Positions 7,773 through 15,301 of a stretch of 33,939 nucleotides of DNA are shown in pieces. Positions within the stretch are counted from its first letter, which is position 1; each line of letters starts with the position of its first letter. The translations under genes were made by a program, and so were the position numbers. Location: positions 1-33,939 of the forward strand of contig NZ_JAQGNQ010000080.1 in assembly GCF_028291745.1 (NCBI RefSeq). Direction: 5' to 3'. The notes below the pieces were generated by a model, which saw only the letters and a list, made by a program, of their open reading frames with translations, made no database searches and was not told the origin of the DNA. Source of the stretch: Ramlibacter sp. Lineage in GTDB: Bacteria; Pseudomonadota; Gammaproteobacteria; Burkholderiales; Burkholderiaceae_C.

Positions 7773-7875
7773 ACTCCCTCCCCTCCCGGGGGAGGGTGGG
7801 GGTGGGGGCGCCCCCGGCGGGCGGTGTGATCCCGCAGCGCCCCCTCCCCAGCCCTCCCCCGGAAGGGGAGGGAGC
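7773..7875. repeat. Paired inverted CTCCC/GGGAG repeat (BIME-like)
   Basis: Two inverted copies of the CTCCCTCCCCTCCC/GGGGGAGGGTGGGGG module flank a GC-rich centre in the gap between the convergent RHH and sixA genes. The left half begins ACTCCCTCCCC at 7773; the right half ends GGAAGGGGAGGGAGC at 7875. The pair can form a large hairpin and probably limits read-through from both sides. Confidence 0.65.
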
Positions 7876-7884
7876 AAAGGCAAA

Positions 7885-8334
7885 CTACGCCGTCTCGGGC
7901 GATTGCACCGCCCACACCTGCAGCTCGCCTTCGCGCGCGCGCAGCCACCAGGCTTGGCCCTTGCGGATGCCGCAGTTCGTGTCCTGCAGGCGCAGCAGCT
8001 GTGCCAGCGTCTGGCCCAGCGTCGGCTGGTGCCCCACGATCATCACGGGATGCGGCGCGTCGGGCCACTGTGCCGCCTCCAGCACGGCGGCCGGCGCAGC
8101 ACCTGGCGCGATGCGCTCGACGATGCGGAAGTCGCGGCCCAGCGCCAGCGCCGTCTGCTGGCAACGCAGGGCGGGGCTGCACAGGATCAAGGTGTCCCTG
8201 GGCAGTTGTGCATCCAGCCAGGCGCCCACGCGCGCCGCCTGCTTCTGGCCGGTTTTCGTGAGGGCGCGGTCAAGGTCGTCGAGGCCGTCACGTTCGTCTT
8301 CGGCCTCGGCGTGGCGCCAGAAAATCAGGTCCAT
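7885..8334 (-). CDS. sixA: Phosphohistidine phosphatase SixA
   Basis: The 149-residue protein is a small histidine-phosphatase (phosphoglycerate-mutase fold) of the SixA family, which dephosphorylates phosphohistidine on signalling proteins. The catalytic RHAE motif is at residues 7-10 (H8 accepts phosphate). CSPALRCQQTA near 53-63 supplies the family SPxxR arginine, and the second histidine is in MIVGHQPTLGQ near 100. The start at 8334 lies two bases after the ppk1 stop codon, with GAGGTG inside the end of ppk1 as ribosome binding site, so the two are co-transcribed and translationally coupled. SixA is linked to nitrogen-PTS or histidine-kinase signalling in other bacteria; pairing with ppk1, itself a histidine-phosphorylated enzyme, is notable, though no direct action on PPK1 is shown. 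Confidence 0.93.
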   Translation of the reverse strand: MDLIFWRHAEAEDERDGLDDLDRALTKTGQKQAARVGAWLDAQLPRDTLILCSPALRCQQTALALGRDFRIVERIAPGAAPAAVLEAAQWPDAPHPVMIVGHQPTLGQTLAQLLRLQDTNCGIRKGQAWWLRAREGELQVWAVQSPETA

Positions 8335-8336
8335 GT

Positions 8337-10415
8337 TCACACCTCGTCTTCGCCCGGCGGGGCACCATAGCGTGCCATCAACAAGGCCTGCGCGCCATGG
8401 CCGCCCGGTTCCTCGGCCGCCTTCAGGCGCTTGTAGCTGCCGTCCGCCTGCAGGTCCCAGGCATCGCGGTCGTCGTCGAGGCAAGCCTTGAGGCATTCCT
8501 CCAGCACGCGCTGGCGCAGCTGCGCATCGAGCACCGGCCAGGCGAGTTCCACCCGGCGCAGCATGTTGCGGTTCATCCAGTCGGCGCTGGAGAGATAGAG
8601 CTTCTCCTCGTCGCCGGCGCGGAAATAGAACACCCGCGAGTGTTCCAGGAAGCGGCCGACGATGGAGCGCACGCGCACGTTCTCGCTCAGGCCCGGCACC
8701 TGCGGCGGCAGCATGCAGGCGCCGCGCACCAGAAGCTCGATGCGCGCACCACGTTTGCCGGCGCGTAGCAGCGCCTCGATCAGCATTTCGTCGGTCAGCG
8801 CATTCATCTTCAGCAGGATGCGCCCCTCGCGGCCCGCCGCGGCGGCATTGCCGACCTTGTCGATTTCGTCGACGAACTTGCGCTGCAGGTGGAAGGGCGC
8901 GGTCCACACATGGTTCAGGCGCGGCAGCTTGCTCTGCCCGGCCAGGTGCACGAACAGCGCCTCGATATCCGCCGTGAGTTCTGGGTCCGCCGTGAGATGG
9001 CTCACGTCGGTGTAGACACGCGCGGTGCGCGGGTTGTAGTTGCCGGTGGAGAGATGGGCATAGCGCACGAGCTCGGCGCCCTCGCGTCGCGTGATCAGCA
9101 GCATCTTCACGTGCGTCTTCAGGCCCACCACGCCGTACACCACCTGCGCGCCGACCGCCTCCAGCGACTCGGCCCAGTTGATGTTGGCCTCCTCGTCGAA
9201 GCGCGCCTTCAATTCGACCACGGCCGTGACCTCCTTGCCGCGGCCCACGGCTTCGCGCAGCAGTTCGACGACCTCCTGGTCATTGCCCGTGCGGTAGATG
9301 GTCTGCTTGATCGCCAGCACCTGCGGGTCGCGCACCGCCTCGCGCAGGAAGTCGAGCACCGCCTTGAAGCTCTCGAAGGGCTGGTGGATCAGCACGTCGC
9401 GCTTGCGCAGCTGGTCGAACATCGGCCGGCCCGGAACGAGATCGCGCGGATAGGACGGCGTATACACCGGGAACAGCAGCTTGGGCGCATCCACCAGCGC
9501 GATCATCTGCTGCAATCGCACCAGGTTGACCGGCCCGTGCACGCGATAGAGCGCCTCGGGCGGCAGGGCGAACTGCGTCAGCAGGAAGCCGGACAGAAAT
9601 TCGGAACAGCCGGCCGACACCTCCAGCCGCACGGCCTGCCCGTAGTGCCGCTGCTGCAGCCCCAGGCGCAGCGCGGTGCGCAGGTTGCGCACATCCTCTT
9701 CGCCCACGGCCAGCTCGGAGTGTCGCGTCAGGCGGAATTGCGAGAACGCACCGACCTCGCGCCCCGGGAACAGTGCGTCGAGGTGCGCGCGGATCACGCT
9801 GGACAGCGCAACGAACAGCTGGCGCTTGCCTGCCACCTTGGCCGGCATCGCGATGATCCGCGGCAACACGCGCGGCACCTTGACGATGGCGATCTCGTTC
9901 TCGCGGCCGAAGGCGTCCTTGCCCGCCAGCCGCACGATGAAGTTGAGCGACTTGTTGGCCACCAGCGGAAAGGGATGCGCCGGATCGAGCGCGATGGGCA
10001 CCAGCAGCGGCCGCACCTCGCGCTCGAAGTACTCGTCCACCCACGCCTTCTGCGCCGCATTGCGCTCGCCGTGCGAGACGACGCCGATGCCCTGCTTCTC
10101 CAGCGCGGGCATCAGGTCGTCGTTGTAGAGGGCGTATTGCCGCTCCACCAGTTTGTGCGCGACCACCGCCAGCTTTTCGAAGCTGCGCAGCGTGTACGGA
10201 CCCTTCACATGACCGGCAACTGCGGCGGTCAGGTGTTCGGCCGTGCGGACCTCGAAGAACTCGTCGAGGTTGGAGGAGACGATGGTGAGAAAGCGCAGCC
10301 GCTCCAGCAGGGGCACCGTGGAACGGCGCGCCCAGTCGAGCACCCGCTCGTTGAAAGCGAGGATGCTGTGGTCGCGGTCGAGGAGGGTCAGCACCGTGGG
10401 CGCGGCGTCGCACAT
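8337..10415 (-). CDS. ppk1: Polyphosphate kinase 1
   Basis: The 692-residue enzyme polymerises the gamma-phosphate of ATP into inorganic polyphosphate at the membrane. Domain order is the usual N, head (H), and two phospholipase-D-like C domains. Key residues are where the family has them: R375 in QTIYRTGNDQ, R405 in ELKARFDEEANI, and H435 in GLKTHVKMLLI, the autophosphorylated histidine, followed by YAHLSTGNYNPRTARVYTD (452-470) and FLEHSRVFYF with the second histidine. The opening LLDRDHSILAFNERVLDWA is canonical, which supports the ATG at 10415; no strong ribosome binding site precedes it. sixA is coupled downstream. The upstream gap holds a perfect hairpin repeat, and pstS lies beyond it on the same strand. 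Confidence 0.97.
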   Translation of the reverse strand: MCDAAPTVLTLLDRDHSILAFNERVLDWARRSTVPLLERLRFLTIVSSNLDEFFEVRTAEHLTAAVAGHVKGPYTLRSFEKLAVVAHKLVERQYALYNDDLMPALEKQGIGVVSHGERNAAQKAWVDEYFEREVRPLLVPIALDPAHPFPLVANKSLNFIVRLAGKDAFGRENEIAIVKVPRVLPRIIAMPAKVAGKRQLFVALSSVIRAHLDALFPGREVGAFSQFRLTRHSELAVGEEDVRNLRTALRLGLQQRHYGQAVRLEVSAGCSEFLSGFLLTQFALPPEALYRVHGPVNLVRLQQMIALVDAPKLLFPVYTPSYPRDLVPGRPMFDQLRKRDVLIHQPFESFKAVLDFLREAVRDPQVLAIKQTIYRTGNDQEVVELLREAVGRGKEVTAVVELKARFDEEANINWAESLEAVGAQVVYGVVGLKTHVKMLLITRREGAELVRYAHLSTGNYNPRTARVYTDVSHLTADPELTADIEALFVHLAGQSKLPRLNHVWTAPFHLQRKFVDEIDKVGNAAAAGREGRILLKMNALTDEMLIEALLRAGKRGARIELLVRGACMLPPQVPGLSENVRVRSIVGRFLEHSRVFYFRAGDEEKLYLSSADWMNRNMLRRVELAWPVLDAQLRQRVLEECLKACLDDDRDAWDLQADGSYKRLKAAEEPGGHGAQALLMARYGAPPGEDEV

Positions 10416-10466
10416 GGAGAGATGGGGGAGTGACGATACCGCGGCCGTGCGCGGATGGGGTGTGCC

Positions 10467-10497
10467 TAGGGTGGGTTGCCGAAGGCAACCCACCCTA
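10467..10497. repeat. TAGGGTGG-type hairpin repeat, copy 2
   Basis: TAGGGTGGGTTGCC (10467-10480) and GGCAACCCACCCTA (10484-10497) form a perfect 14-bp stem with a GAA loop. It lies nine bases beyond the pstS stop codon and upstream of ppk1 on the same strand, so it may end or attenuate the pstS transcript. It is homologous to the hairpin at 4265-4292. Confidence 0.75.
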
Positions 10498-10505
10498 AGA
10501 GGAAC

Positions 10506-11543
10506 TCAGCGGAACGCCAGCACCTTGCCCGACGCGTCCTTGATCTGCGCCGTCCAGAGCTTCTCGATCTGGCCCTTCACGGCGCCGGGCATAGGCACGT
10601 AGTCCAGGTCGCCGGCCGTCTTGTCGCCGTTCTGGTAGGCCCAGTTGAAGAACTTGAGCGTGGCCGCGGCCTGCACCGGCTTGTCCTGCGCCTTGTGCAT
10701 CAGGATGAAAGTCGCGCCGGTGAGGGGCCACGCCTTCTCGCCGGCCTGGTTGGTCAGGATCTGATAGAAGCTGTGGCTCCAGTCCGCGCCCGCAGCTGCC
10801 GCGGAAAAGGCGGTCTCGTCCGGAGCGACGAAGCGGCCGGCCGCGTTCTGCATCAGCGCGTAGTTCATCTTGTTCTGCTTCACGTACGCGTACTCGACGT
10901 AGCCGATCGCGTTGGGCAGTCGGCCGACGAAAGCGGCGACGCCTTCGTTGCCCTTGCCGCCCGCACCCACCGGCCAGTTGACCGCGGTGCCTTCACCGAC
11001 CTTGGCCTTCCACTCGGCGTTCACCTTGGAGAGATAGTTGGTGAAGATGAAGCTGGTGCCGGAACCGTCGGCGCGGCGCACCGGCGTGATGGCCGCATCG
11101 GGCAGCGCCAGGCTGGGGTTCAGGGCCTTGATCGCCGGATCGGACCACCTGGTGATCTTGCCGAGATAGATATCGCCCAGCACCTGGCCATTCAGGCGCA
11201 ACTGGCCCGGGGCCACACCGTGGATGTTGACGACGGGGATGACGCCGCCGATCACGGTGGGGAACTGCACCAGGCCCTTCTGCGCCAGTTCCTCGTCCTT
11301 CAGCGGCATGTCGCTCGCCCCGAAGTCCACGGTCTTGGCGTCGATCTGCTTGATGCCGGCGCCCGAGCCGACCGACTGGTAGTTCACGCGCACGCCGGTG
11401 GCCTTGTTGTAATCGGCGGCCCACTTGGCATACAGCGGCGCGGGGAAGCTCGCGCCGGCGCCGGTGACATCCTGGGCGCTGGCAGCGCCGGCCGCGGCGA
11501 AGGCAAACAGGGGAATGGCGAGGGTGCGAAGCGCGAAGTTCAT
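10506..11543 (-). CDS. pstS: Phosphate ABC transporter substrate-binding protein PstS
   Basis: The 345-residue protein is the periplasmic phosphate receptor of the Pst high-affinity uptake system. A Sec signal peptide (MNFALRTLAIPLFAFAAAGA, cleavage near ASAQ-D) is followed by the classic mature start VTGAGASFPAPLYAKW, the SVGSGAGIKQI loop, DFGASDMPL and the phosphate-binding RADGSGTSFIFTNYLS. The start at 11543 was preferred over the ATG at 11558: the promoter predicts transcription from about 11564, and AGAGA lies just upstream of 11543, whereas 11558 would have almost no leader. A Pho box precedes the gene. pstC, pstA, pstB and phoU are not next to it; ppk1 and sixA lie downstream instead. 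Confidence 0.96.
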   Translation of the reverse strand: MNFALRTLAIPLFAFAAAGAASAQDVTGAGASFPAPLYAKWAADYNKATGVRVNYQSVGSGAGIKQIDAKTVDFGASDMPLKDEELAQKGLVQFPTVIGGVIPVVNIHGVAPGQLRLNGQVLGDIYLGKITRWSDPAIKALNPSLALPDAAITPVRRADGSGTSFIFTNYLSKVNAEWKAKVGEGTAVNWPVGAGGKGNEGVAAFVGRLPNAIGYVEYAYVKQNKMNYALMQNAAGRFVAPDETAFSAAAAGADWSHSFYQILTNQAGEKAWPLTGATFILMHKAQDKPVQAAATLKFFNWAYQNGDKTAGDLDYVPMPGAVKGQIEKLWTAQIKDASGKVLAFR

Positions 11544-11570
11544 GGTGGTTCTCTTCATGGGATGTGCAGG

Positions 11571-11604
11571 ACTGTAGGGAACGCATGTGACGCTCGCGTG
11601 ACAA
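11571..11604 (-). promoter_or_regulatory. Pho box and -10 of pstS (PhoB-activated promoter)
   Basis: Read on the minus strand, TTGTCAC-GCGA-GCGTCAC (11604-11587) contains two PhoB half-sites with the diagnostic 11-bp period. Exactly ten bases later comes TACAGT (11576-11571), a -10 element. A Pho box replacing the -35 at this distance is the textbook PhoB promoter layout, so pstS is predicted to be induced by phosphate starvation. The same box lies 26 bp from the -10 of the divergent PPK2 gene. Confidence 0.75.
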
Positions 11605-11630
11605 CGGCCCCGCTCGCGCGCGCGCCGCCC

Positions 11631-11636
11631 TACACT
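11631..11636 (+). promoter_or_regulatory. -10 element giving a leaderless PPK2 transcript
   Basis: TACACT at 11631-11636 is followed by only six bases before the GTG start at 11643, so the predicted transcription start coincides with the start codon. No Shine-Dalgarno sequence is present and no convincing -35 is visible. The nearby Pho box is off the classic spacing for this direction. Confidence 0.45.
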
Positions 11637-11642
11637 GAACCC

Positions 11643-12497
11643 GTGGCACACCGCTTGAAGAAGGAGGAGGCGCAGCAGAAGGCCCTGCCCTGGGCGCAGT
11701 GGCGCCTGTCGGCGCCCGATCCAGCGTTCTCGCTGGCGGCTCTGGACCCCGGGGCCAAGCCCTTTTCGCTGGGCAGCAAGACGGCGGACCGTGAGCAGCT
11801 CGATGCGCTGGCGCTTGAACTCGACGCCCTGCAGGAACTCTTCTACGCCGACCACCGCCACAAGCTGCTGGTCGTGCTGCAAGGGCTCGACACCAGCGGC
11901 AAGGACGGCACGCTGCGCGCCGTGTTCGGGCGCATGAGTCCGATCGGCGTGCGCACGGCCGCCTGGGGCGTGCCCAGCCAGAACGAGCGGGCCCACGATT
12001 TCCTCTGGCGCATCCATGCGCAGGTGCCCGCGGCCGGCGAGATCGTCGGCTTCAATCGCAGCCACTACGAGGACGTGCTGGTGCCCGTGGTCGAAGGGCA
12101 GATCGATGCAGAGCAGACCGCGCGCCGCCATGCGCAGATCAACGACTTCGAACGCCTGCTCACCGAGTCCGGGACCGTGGTGCTCAAGTTCCTGCTGCAC
12201 ATCTCGGCCGACGAGCAGCGCAAGCGCCTGCAGCAGCGCATCGACGACCCGACCAAGCGCTGGAAATTCCAGGCCGGCGATCTCGCCGTGCGGCTGAAGT
12301 GGGACGCGTACCAGCAGGCGTACCAGGCCGCGGTGGCCGCTACCGCGACCCCATGGGCGCCGTGGACCATCGTGCCTGCGGACTCCAAGACGCACCGCAA
12401 CCTGATGGTCGCCCTGGCGGTGCGCGAAGCGTTGCAAGGCCTGGCGCTGCGCTACCCCGACGAGGATCCGTCGCTGCGCGATCTCAAGGTGGTGTGA
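11643..12497 (+). CDS. ppk2: PPK2-family polyphosphate:nucleotide phosphotransferase
   Basis: The 284-residue enzyme belongs to the PPK2 family (TIGR03709-like, single domain), which uses polyphosphate to phosphorylate nucleoside mono- or diphosphates. The P-loop GLDTSGKDGT is at residues 81-90, the Walker-B-like FNRSHYEDVLVP at 137-148, and the lid arginines are in LKFLLHISADEQRKRLQQR. The C-terminal WTIVPADSKTHRNL is typical. The GTG at 11643 is the only sensible start: no ATG lies between the upstream stop and the conserved region, and a -10 sits directly in front. It is divergent from pstS across a Pho box and convergent with an orphan receiver gene. Nucleotide preference (AMP, ADP or GDP) is not predictable. 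Confidence 0.93.
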   Translation: MAHRLKKEEAQQKALPWAQWRLSAPDPAFSLAALDPGAKPFSLGSKTADREQLDALALELDALQELFYADHRHKLLVVLQGLDTSGKDGTLRAVFGRMSPIGVRTAAWGVPSQNERAHDFLWRIHAQVPAAGEIVGFNRSHYEDVLVPVVEGQIDAEQTARRHAQINDFERLLTESGTVVLKFLLHISADEQRKRLQQRIDDPTKRWKFQAGDLAVRLKWDAYQQAYQAAVAATATPWAPWTIVPADSKTHRNLMVALAVREALQGLALRYPDEDPSLRDLKVV

Positions 12498-12552
12498 GCA
12501 GGTCGGGCCGGCGTGCCCCGCCGAAGCCGGGCGTGTGCACCAGCGTCCAGGC

Positions 12553-12969
12553 TCAGGGCGCGGCCGCGAGTTCCTCCAGCAGTGCCTCCAGCTGTGGCAG
12601 GCCGTACGGCTTGGGCAGGTTCCAGCTGCGCAGGCCCGCGGGCAAGCCGGTGGGCGCTCCGTAGCCGGAGCAGAAGACCACCTTCAGCCCGGGCTGGCGC
12701 TCGGCCATGCGCGCGGCCAGCTCGAGGCCGCTGCGCCCGGGCAAGGTGATGTCGGTGATCAGCACGTCGAAGGGTTCGCGCTCCAGCATGGCCTCGGCCG
12801 ATTCGGCATCGACCGCGCCTTGCGCGTTGGCGCCCAGCAGGTCGAGCAGTTGCAGCGAGGTTTCGCGCAGGTCCTCCTGGTCTTCCACGAGCAGGATGCG
12901 CAGGGACTGCGCAGCACCGGCGGGAGCGGAAGCGGACACCGGCGCACTGCGTGGAAGGTCGGGGTTCAT
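12553..12969 (-). CDS. Stand-alone response-regulator receiver protein
   Basis: The 138-residue protein is a single CheY-like receiver with no output domain. The acidic pair is E29-D30 (ILLVEDQED), the phosphoacceptor is D73 in VLITDITLPGRSG, the Ser/Thr switch position is S101 (VVFCSGYG) and the conserved lysine is K120 in LPKPYG. Residues 1-22 are a Pro/Ala/Ser-rich extension. No histidine kinase is adjacent, so its phosphodonor lies elsewhere. Such receivers often come from hybrid-kinase phosphorelays. The ATG at 12969 is the first ATG in frame; a TTG at 12987 is possible but less likely. It is divergent from the MFS gene. Confidence 0.9.
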   Translation of the reverse strand: MNPDLPRSAPVSASAPAGAAQSLRILLVEDQEDLRETSLQLLDLLGANAQGAVDAESAEAMLEREPFDVLITDITLPGRSGLELAARMAERQPGLKVVFCSGYGAPTGLPAGLRSWNLPKPYGLPQLEALLEELAAAP

Positions 12970-13085
12970 GCGAAGACCAGGAGGCAAGCTGGCCAGTCTG
13001 CATGAGGCTGAACGGCGACTCCGTAGGACGGGAACGCGCCCCCCGCCACGGACTGCCCGGCGGCGGCGCTATGCTGCCCATCAGC

Positions 13086-14285
13086 ATGAATTCGCCCTCC
13101 GCTGCTTCTCCGCTGCCGGCCTCCAACTCCATCTGGACCGCCTTCCTTCCCCTCCTGCCCCTGATGCTGACCGTGTTCGTCGGCTTCCTGGCCATGGGCA
13201 TCGCCTTGCCGGTGGTGCCACGCCACGTGCACGACGTGCTGGGACAGGGCACGGTGGTGGTCGGCCTGGTGATGGGCAGCCAGTACATCTCCTCCGTCCT
13301 GGGGCGCATGGGCGCGGGGGGGCTGACCGACACGCGCGGTCCGCGCCGCGCCGCGCTGGCAGGACTGGTGGCCGCGTGCGGCGTCGGCATCACATACCTC
13401 GCGTGCGTGCCCTTCACGGATTCGCCGCGCGTGGCGCTGGCGCTGCTGGTGGCAGCGCGCCTGCTGACCGGGATCACCGAGAGCTTCATCATCACGTCGA
13501 CGATGGCCTGGGGGCTCGTGCGCGTGGGCCCCGCCCATGCCGGCAAGGTGTTCGGGTGGATGGGCGTCGCGCTGTTCGGGGGCTTTGCCGCCGGCGCACC
13601 GCTGGGCACCGCGCTTTATGCCCGATTCGGATTTGCCGGCGTGGCGGTGGCCGTCTCGTTGACGGCCGCCGCCAATCTCGTGGGCACCAGCTTCATGCGC
13701 GGCGTTACCCCCAGCACGCTGCCGCGGCTGCCGTTCTACCGGGTGCTGCACGTGGTGAAGCTGCCGGGGCTCGGCCTCACGCTGTGCTCGGTCGGCTACG
13801 CAATGATCGCCGCCTTCGCGGTGCTGCTGTTCGGGCAGCGCGGCTGGGGCGGTGGCGCGCTGGCCGTGACCTTCATGGGCCTGGGCTTCATTGCCGGACG
13901 CCTGCTGTTCGGGCACCTGCCGGACCAGGTCGGCGGCGCGCGCGTGGCGCTGTACTGCGTGCTGGTCGAAGCCGTGGGCCTGGCGCTGATCTGGGCGGCG
14001 CCGCATCCGGCCTGGGCCTGGGCCGGCGCGGCCCTGGGCGGTGGCGGCTATGGACTGGGCTTCCAGGGCTTCGGGCTCGAGGCGGTACGCCGGGCGCCAC
14101 CGCAAAGCCGCGGCTCCGCCATGGGCGCCTACGTGATCTTCCAGGACATCGCCATGGGCCTGGCGCCGCCGCTGGGCGGTCTGCTCGCGGACACGGCCGG
14201 CCTGGGCGCCGTCTACCTGGCCGCCGCCTTCGGCGCGCTGGGAGCCGCTGGCGTTGCGGCGACGCTGGTGCGCAAGGCGGCCTGA
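13086..14285 (+). CDS. MFS transporter, YhhS/YfcJ-like
   Basis: The 399-residue protein is an integral inner-membrane transporter with 12 predicted hydrophobic segments. The loop between helices 2 and 3 carries the MFS signature GRMGAGGLTDTRGPRRAAL, with a degenerate repeat GRLLFGHLPDQVGGARVAL in the second half. The N-terminal LPLMLTVFVGFLAMGIALPV and VVPRHVHDVLGQGTVVVGLV resemble the YhhS/YfcJ (UPF0226) group of drug or sugar exporters. The substrate is unknown. The ATG at 13086 gives a short cytoplasmic N-terminus; a start at 13071 would add only five residues. TATGCT at 13070-13075 lies ten bases upstream with no ribosome binding site, so the transcript may be nearly leaderless. A T-tract hairpin follows the gene. 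Confidence 0.9.
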   Translation: MNSPSAASPLPASNSIWTAFLPLLPLMLTVFVGFLAMGIALPVVPRHVHDVLGQGTVVVGLVMGSQYISSVLGRMGAGGLTDTRGPRRAALAGLVAACGVGITYLACVPFTDSPRVALALLVAARLLTGITESFIITSTMAWGLVRVGPAHAGKVFGWMGVALFGGFAAGAPLGTALYARFGFAGVAVAVSLTAAANLVGTSFMRGVTPSTLPRLPFYRVLHVVKLPGLGLTLCSVGYAMIAAFAVLLFGQRGWGGGALAVTFMGLGFIAGRLLFGHLPDQVGGARVALYCVLVEAVGLALIWAAPHPAWAWAGAALGGGGYGLGFQGFGLEAVRRAPPQSRGSAMGAYVIFQDIAMGLAPPLGGLLADTAGLGAVYLAAAFGALGAAGVAATLVRKAA

Positions 14286-14361
14286 CCGCGCGCCCTGGCG
14301 CGCGCGTGCCCGACTCGGGCCGCTGGCGCAAGCGCTTTTCGCCTCTGTGGCACCGGAACAA

Positions 14362-14389
14362 CCCGCCGCCGGCGGGCGGAAATTTTTTT
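14362..14389 (+). terminator. Probable Rho-independent terminator of the MFS gene
   Basis: CCCGCC and GGCGGG (14362-14376) form a GC stem around GCC. The seven-T run at 14383-14389 follows after six bases. The slightly long distance to the T-tract lowers certainty. Confidence 0.5.
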
Positions 14390-14402
14390 CGCCGCACAAG
14401 CC

Positions 14403-14558
14403 TGTGGACGGTTCTGGCACAACCTTGACCTTATCCACACCCGCGGGCCCCGCGCGCACTTTGTCCAAGTTTCGCGCGCACCGGCAAACACGGCTGCCCA
14501 CAGTGGTATCCCCGGCGCAGGTGCCTGATGCCGCAAGGGCAAAGGCAGGTTGTCCACA
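14403..14558. other. Cluster of DnaA-box-like sites in a 428-bp gene-free gap
   Basis: The gap 14286-14713 has no credible gene. It holds one perfect DnaA box TTATCCACA (14431-14439), one with a single mismatch TTGTCCACA (14550-14558), and weaker relatives at 14403-14411 (minus strand), 14461-14469 and 14494-14502. An AT-rich stretch with TTATCTACTACAACTATC begins at about 14572. This combination resembles origin DNA, but dnaA, dnaN, rpmH and gyrB are absent, so a DnaA-titration site, a secondary origin-like element or DnaA control of nnrU are equally open. Confidence 0.45.
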
Positions 14559-14713
14559 GCGGCGGGCGGTCCTTATCTACTACAACTATCTTTGAGAAAG
14601 AACTTCCTAGGAACAGCCGCGAACAGCCAGCGCACCCCGGCGTGCCGCCCGCTTGGGTCTGGCGCGCCGATGCCGCAGAATTCGCCGCTGGCAACGACAA
14701 GGGATTTTTCGCA

Positions 14714-15301
14714 ATGGTGACGCTCGCCCTCGGGCTGATGCTCTTTCTCGGCGTGCATTCGCTGCGCGTGTTCGCCGAGCCCTGGCGGGCCGCGACCATT
14801 GCGGCCGTGGGCGAGAAGCCGTGGAAGGGCGTGTTCTCGCTGGTGTCGCTGGCGGGTTTCGTGCTGATCGTGGTGGGCTTTCGGCTGTTTCGCGAAAGCC
14901 CGGTGGTGCTGTGGCCGCAGCCACCCGTGTGGACGCACCACGTCGCCGCGCTGCTGGTGCTCGTTGCCTTCGTGTTGCTGGCCGCGGCCTACGTGCCGGG
15001 CAACGAGATTCGTGCGCGGCTGCACCACCCGATGGTGCTCGGCGTCCAGGCATGGGCCCTGGCGCACCTGATCGCCAACAACACGCTGGCCGACGCGATG
15101 CTGTTCGGCGCCTTCCTCGCCTGGTCCGTGCTCGACTTGCGTAGCGCCCGTCGCCGCGACCGTGCGGCCCACACGGTGTACCCGCCGGGCCGGCGATCAC
15201 GCACCGTGCTCACGGTGGTGATCGGCGTGCTGGCCTGGGCCGTGTTCGCGTTCTGGCTGCATCGCGTGCTGATCGGGGTGGCACCCATGCACACGGTGTA
15301 G
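14714..15301 (+). CDS. NnrU family membrane protein
   Basis: The 195-residue protein is a multi-pass inner-membrane protein of the NnrU family, first linked to nitrite and nitric-oxide reduction and related to a larger group of haem-associated or isoprenoid membrane proteins. Family marks are HSLRVFAEPWR at 16-26, GEKPWKGVFSLVSLAGFVLI at 35-54, HHVAALLVLVAFVLLAAAYVPGN, and the LHHPMVLGVQAWALAHLIANN motif carrying conserved His residues. Five to six hydrophobic segments are visible. The ATG at 14714 was chosen as it opens the first membrane helix; AAGGGA lies about ten bases upstream. No denitrification gene is nearby, so a nitrogen-oxide role cannot be assumed. Confidence 0.9.
   Translation: MVTLALGLMLFLGVHSLRVFAEPWRAATIAAVGEKPWKGVFSLVSLAGFVLIVVGFRLFRESPVVLWPQPPVWTHHVAALLVLVAFVLLAAAYVPGNEIRARLHHPMVLGVQAWALAHLIANNTLADAMLFGAFLAWSVLDLRSARRRDRAAHTVYPPGRRSRTVLTVVIGVLAWAVFAFWLHRVLIGVAPMHTV

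Noticed and set aside
8889..10433. A 514-codon plus-strand open frame
   Set aside because: Antisense to ppk1, which has every catalytic residue. Low-complexity His/Gln/Arg translation.
14340..14610. True chromosomal origin (oriC)
   Set aside because: The DnaA-box cluster is suggestive, but dnaA, dnaN, gyrB, rpmH and rnpA are absent and skew cannot be judged from one window; it is reported only as origin-like.
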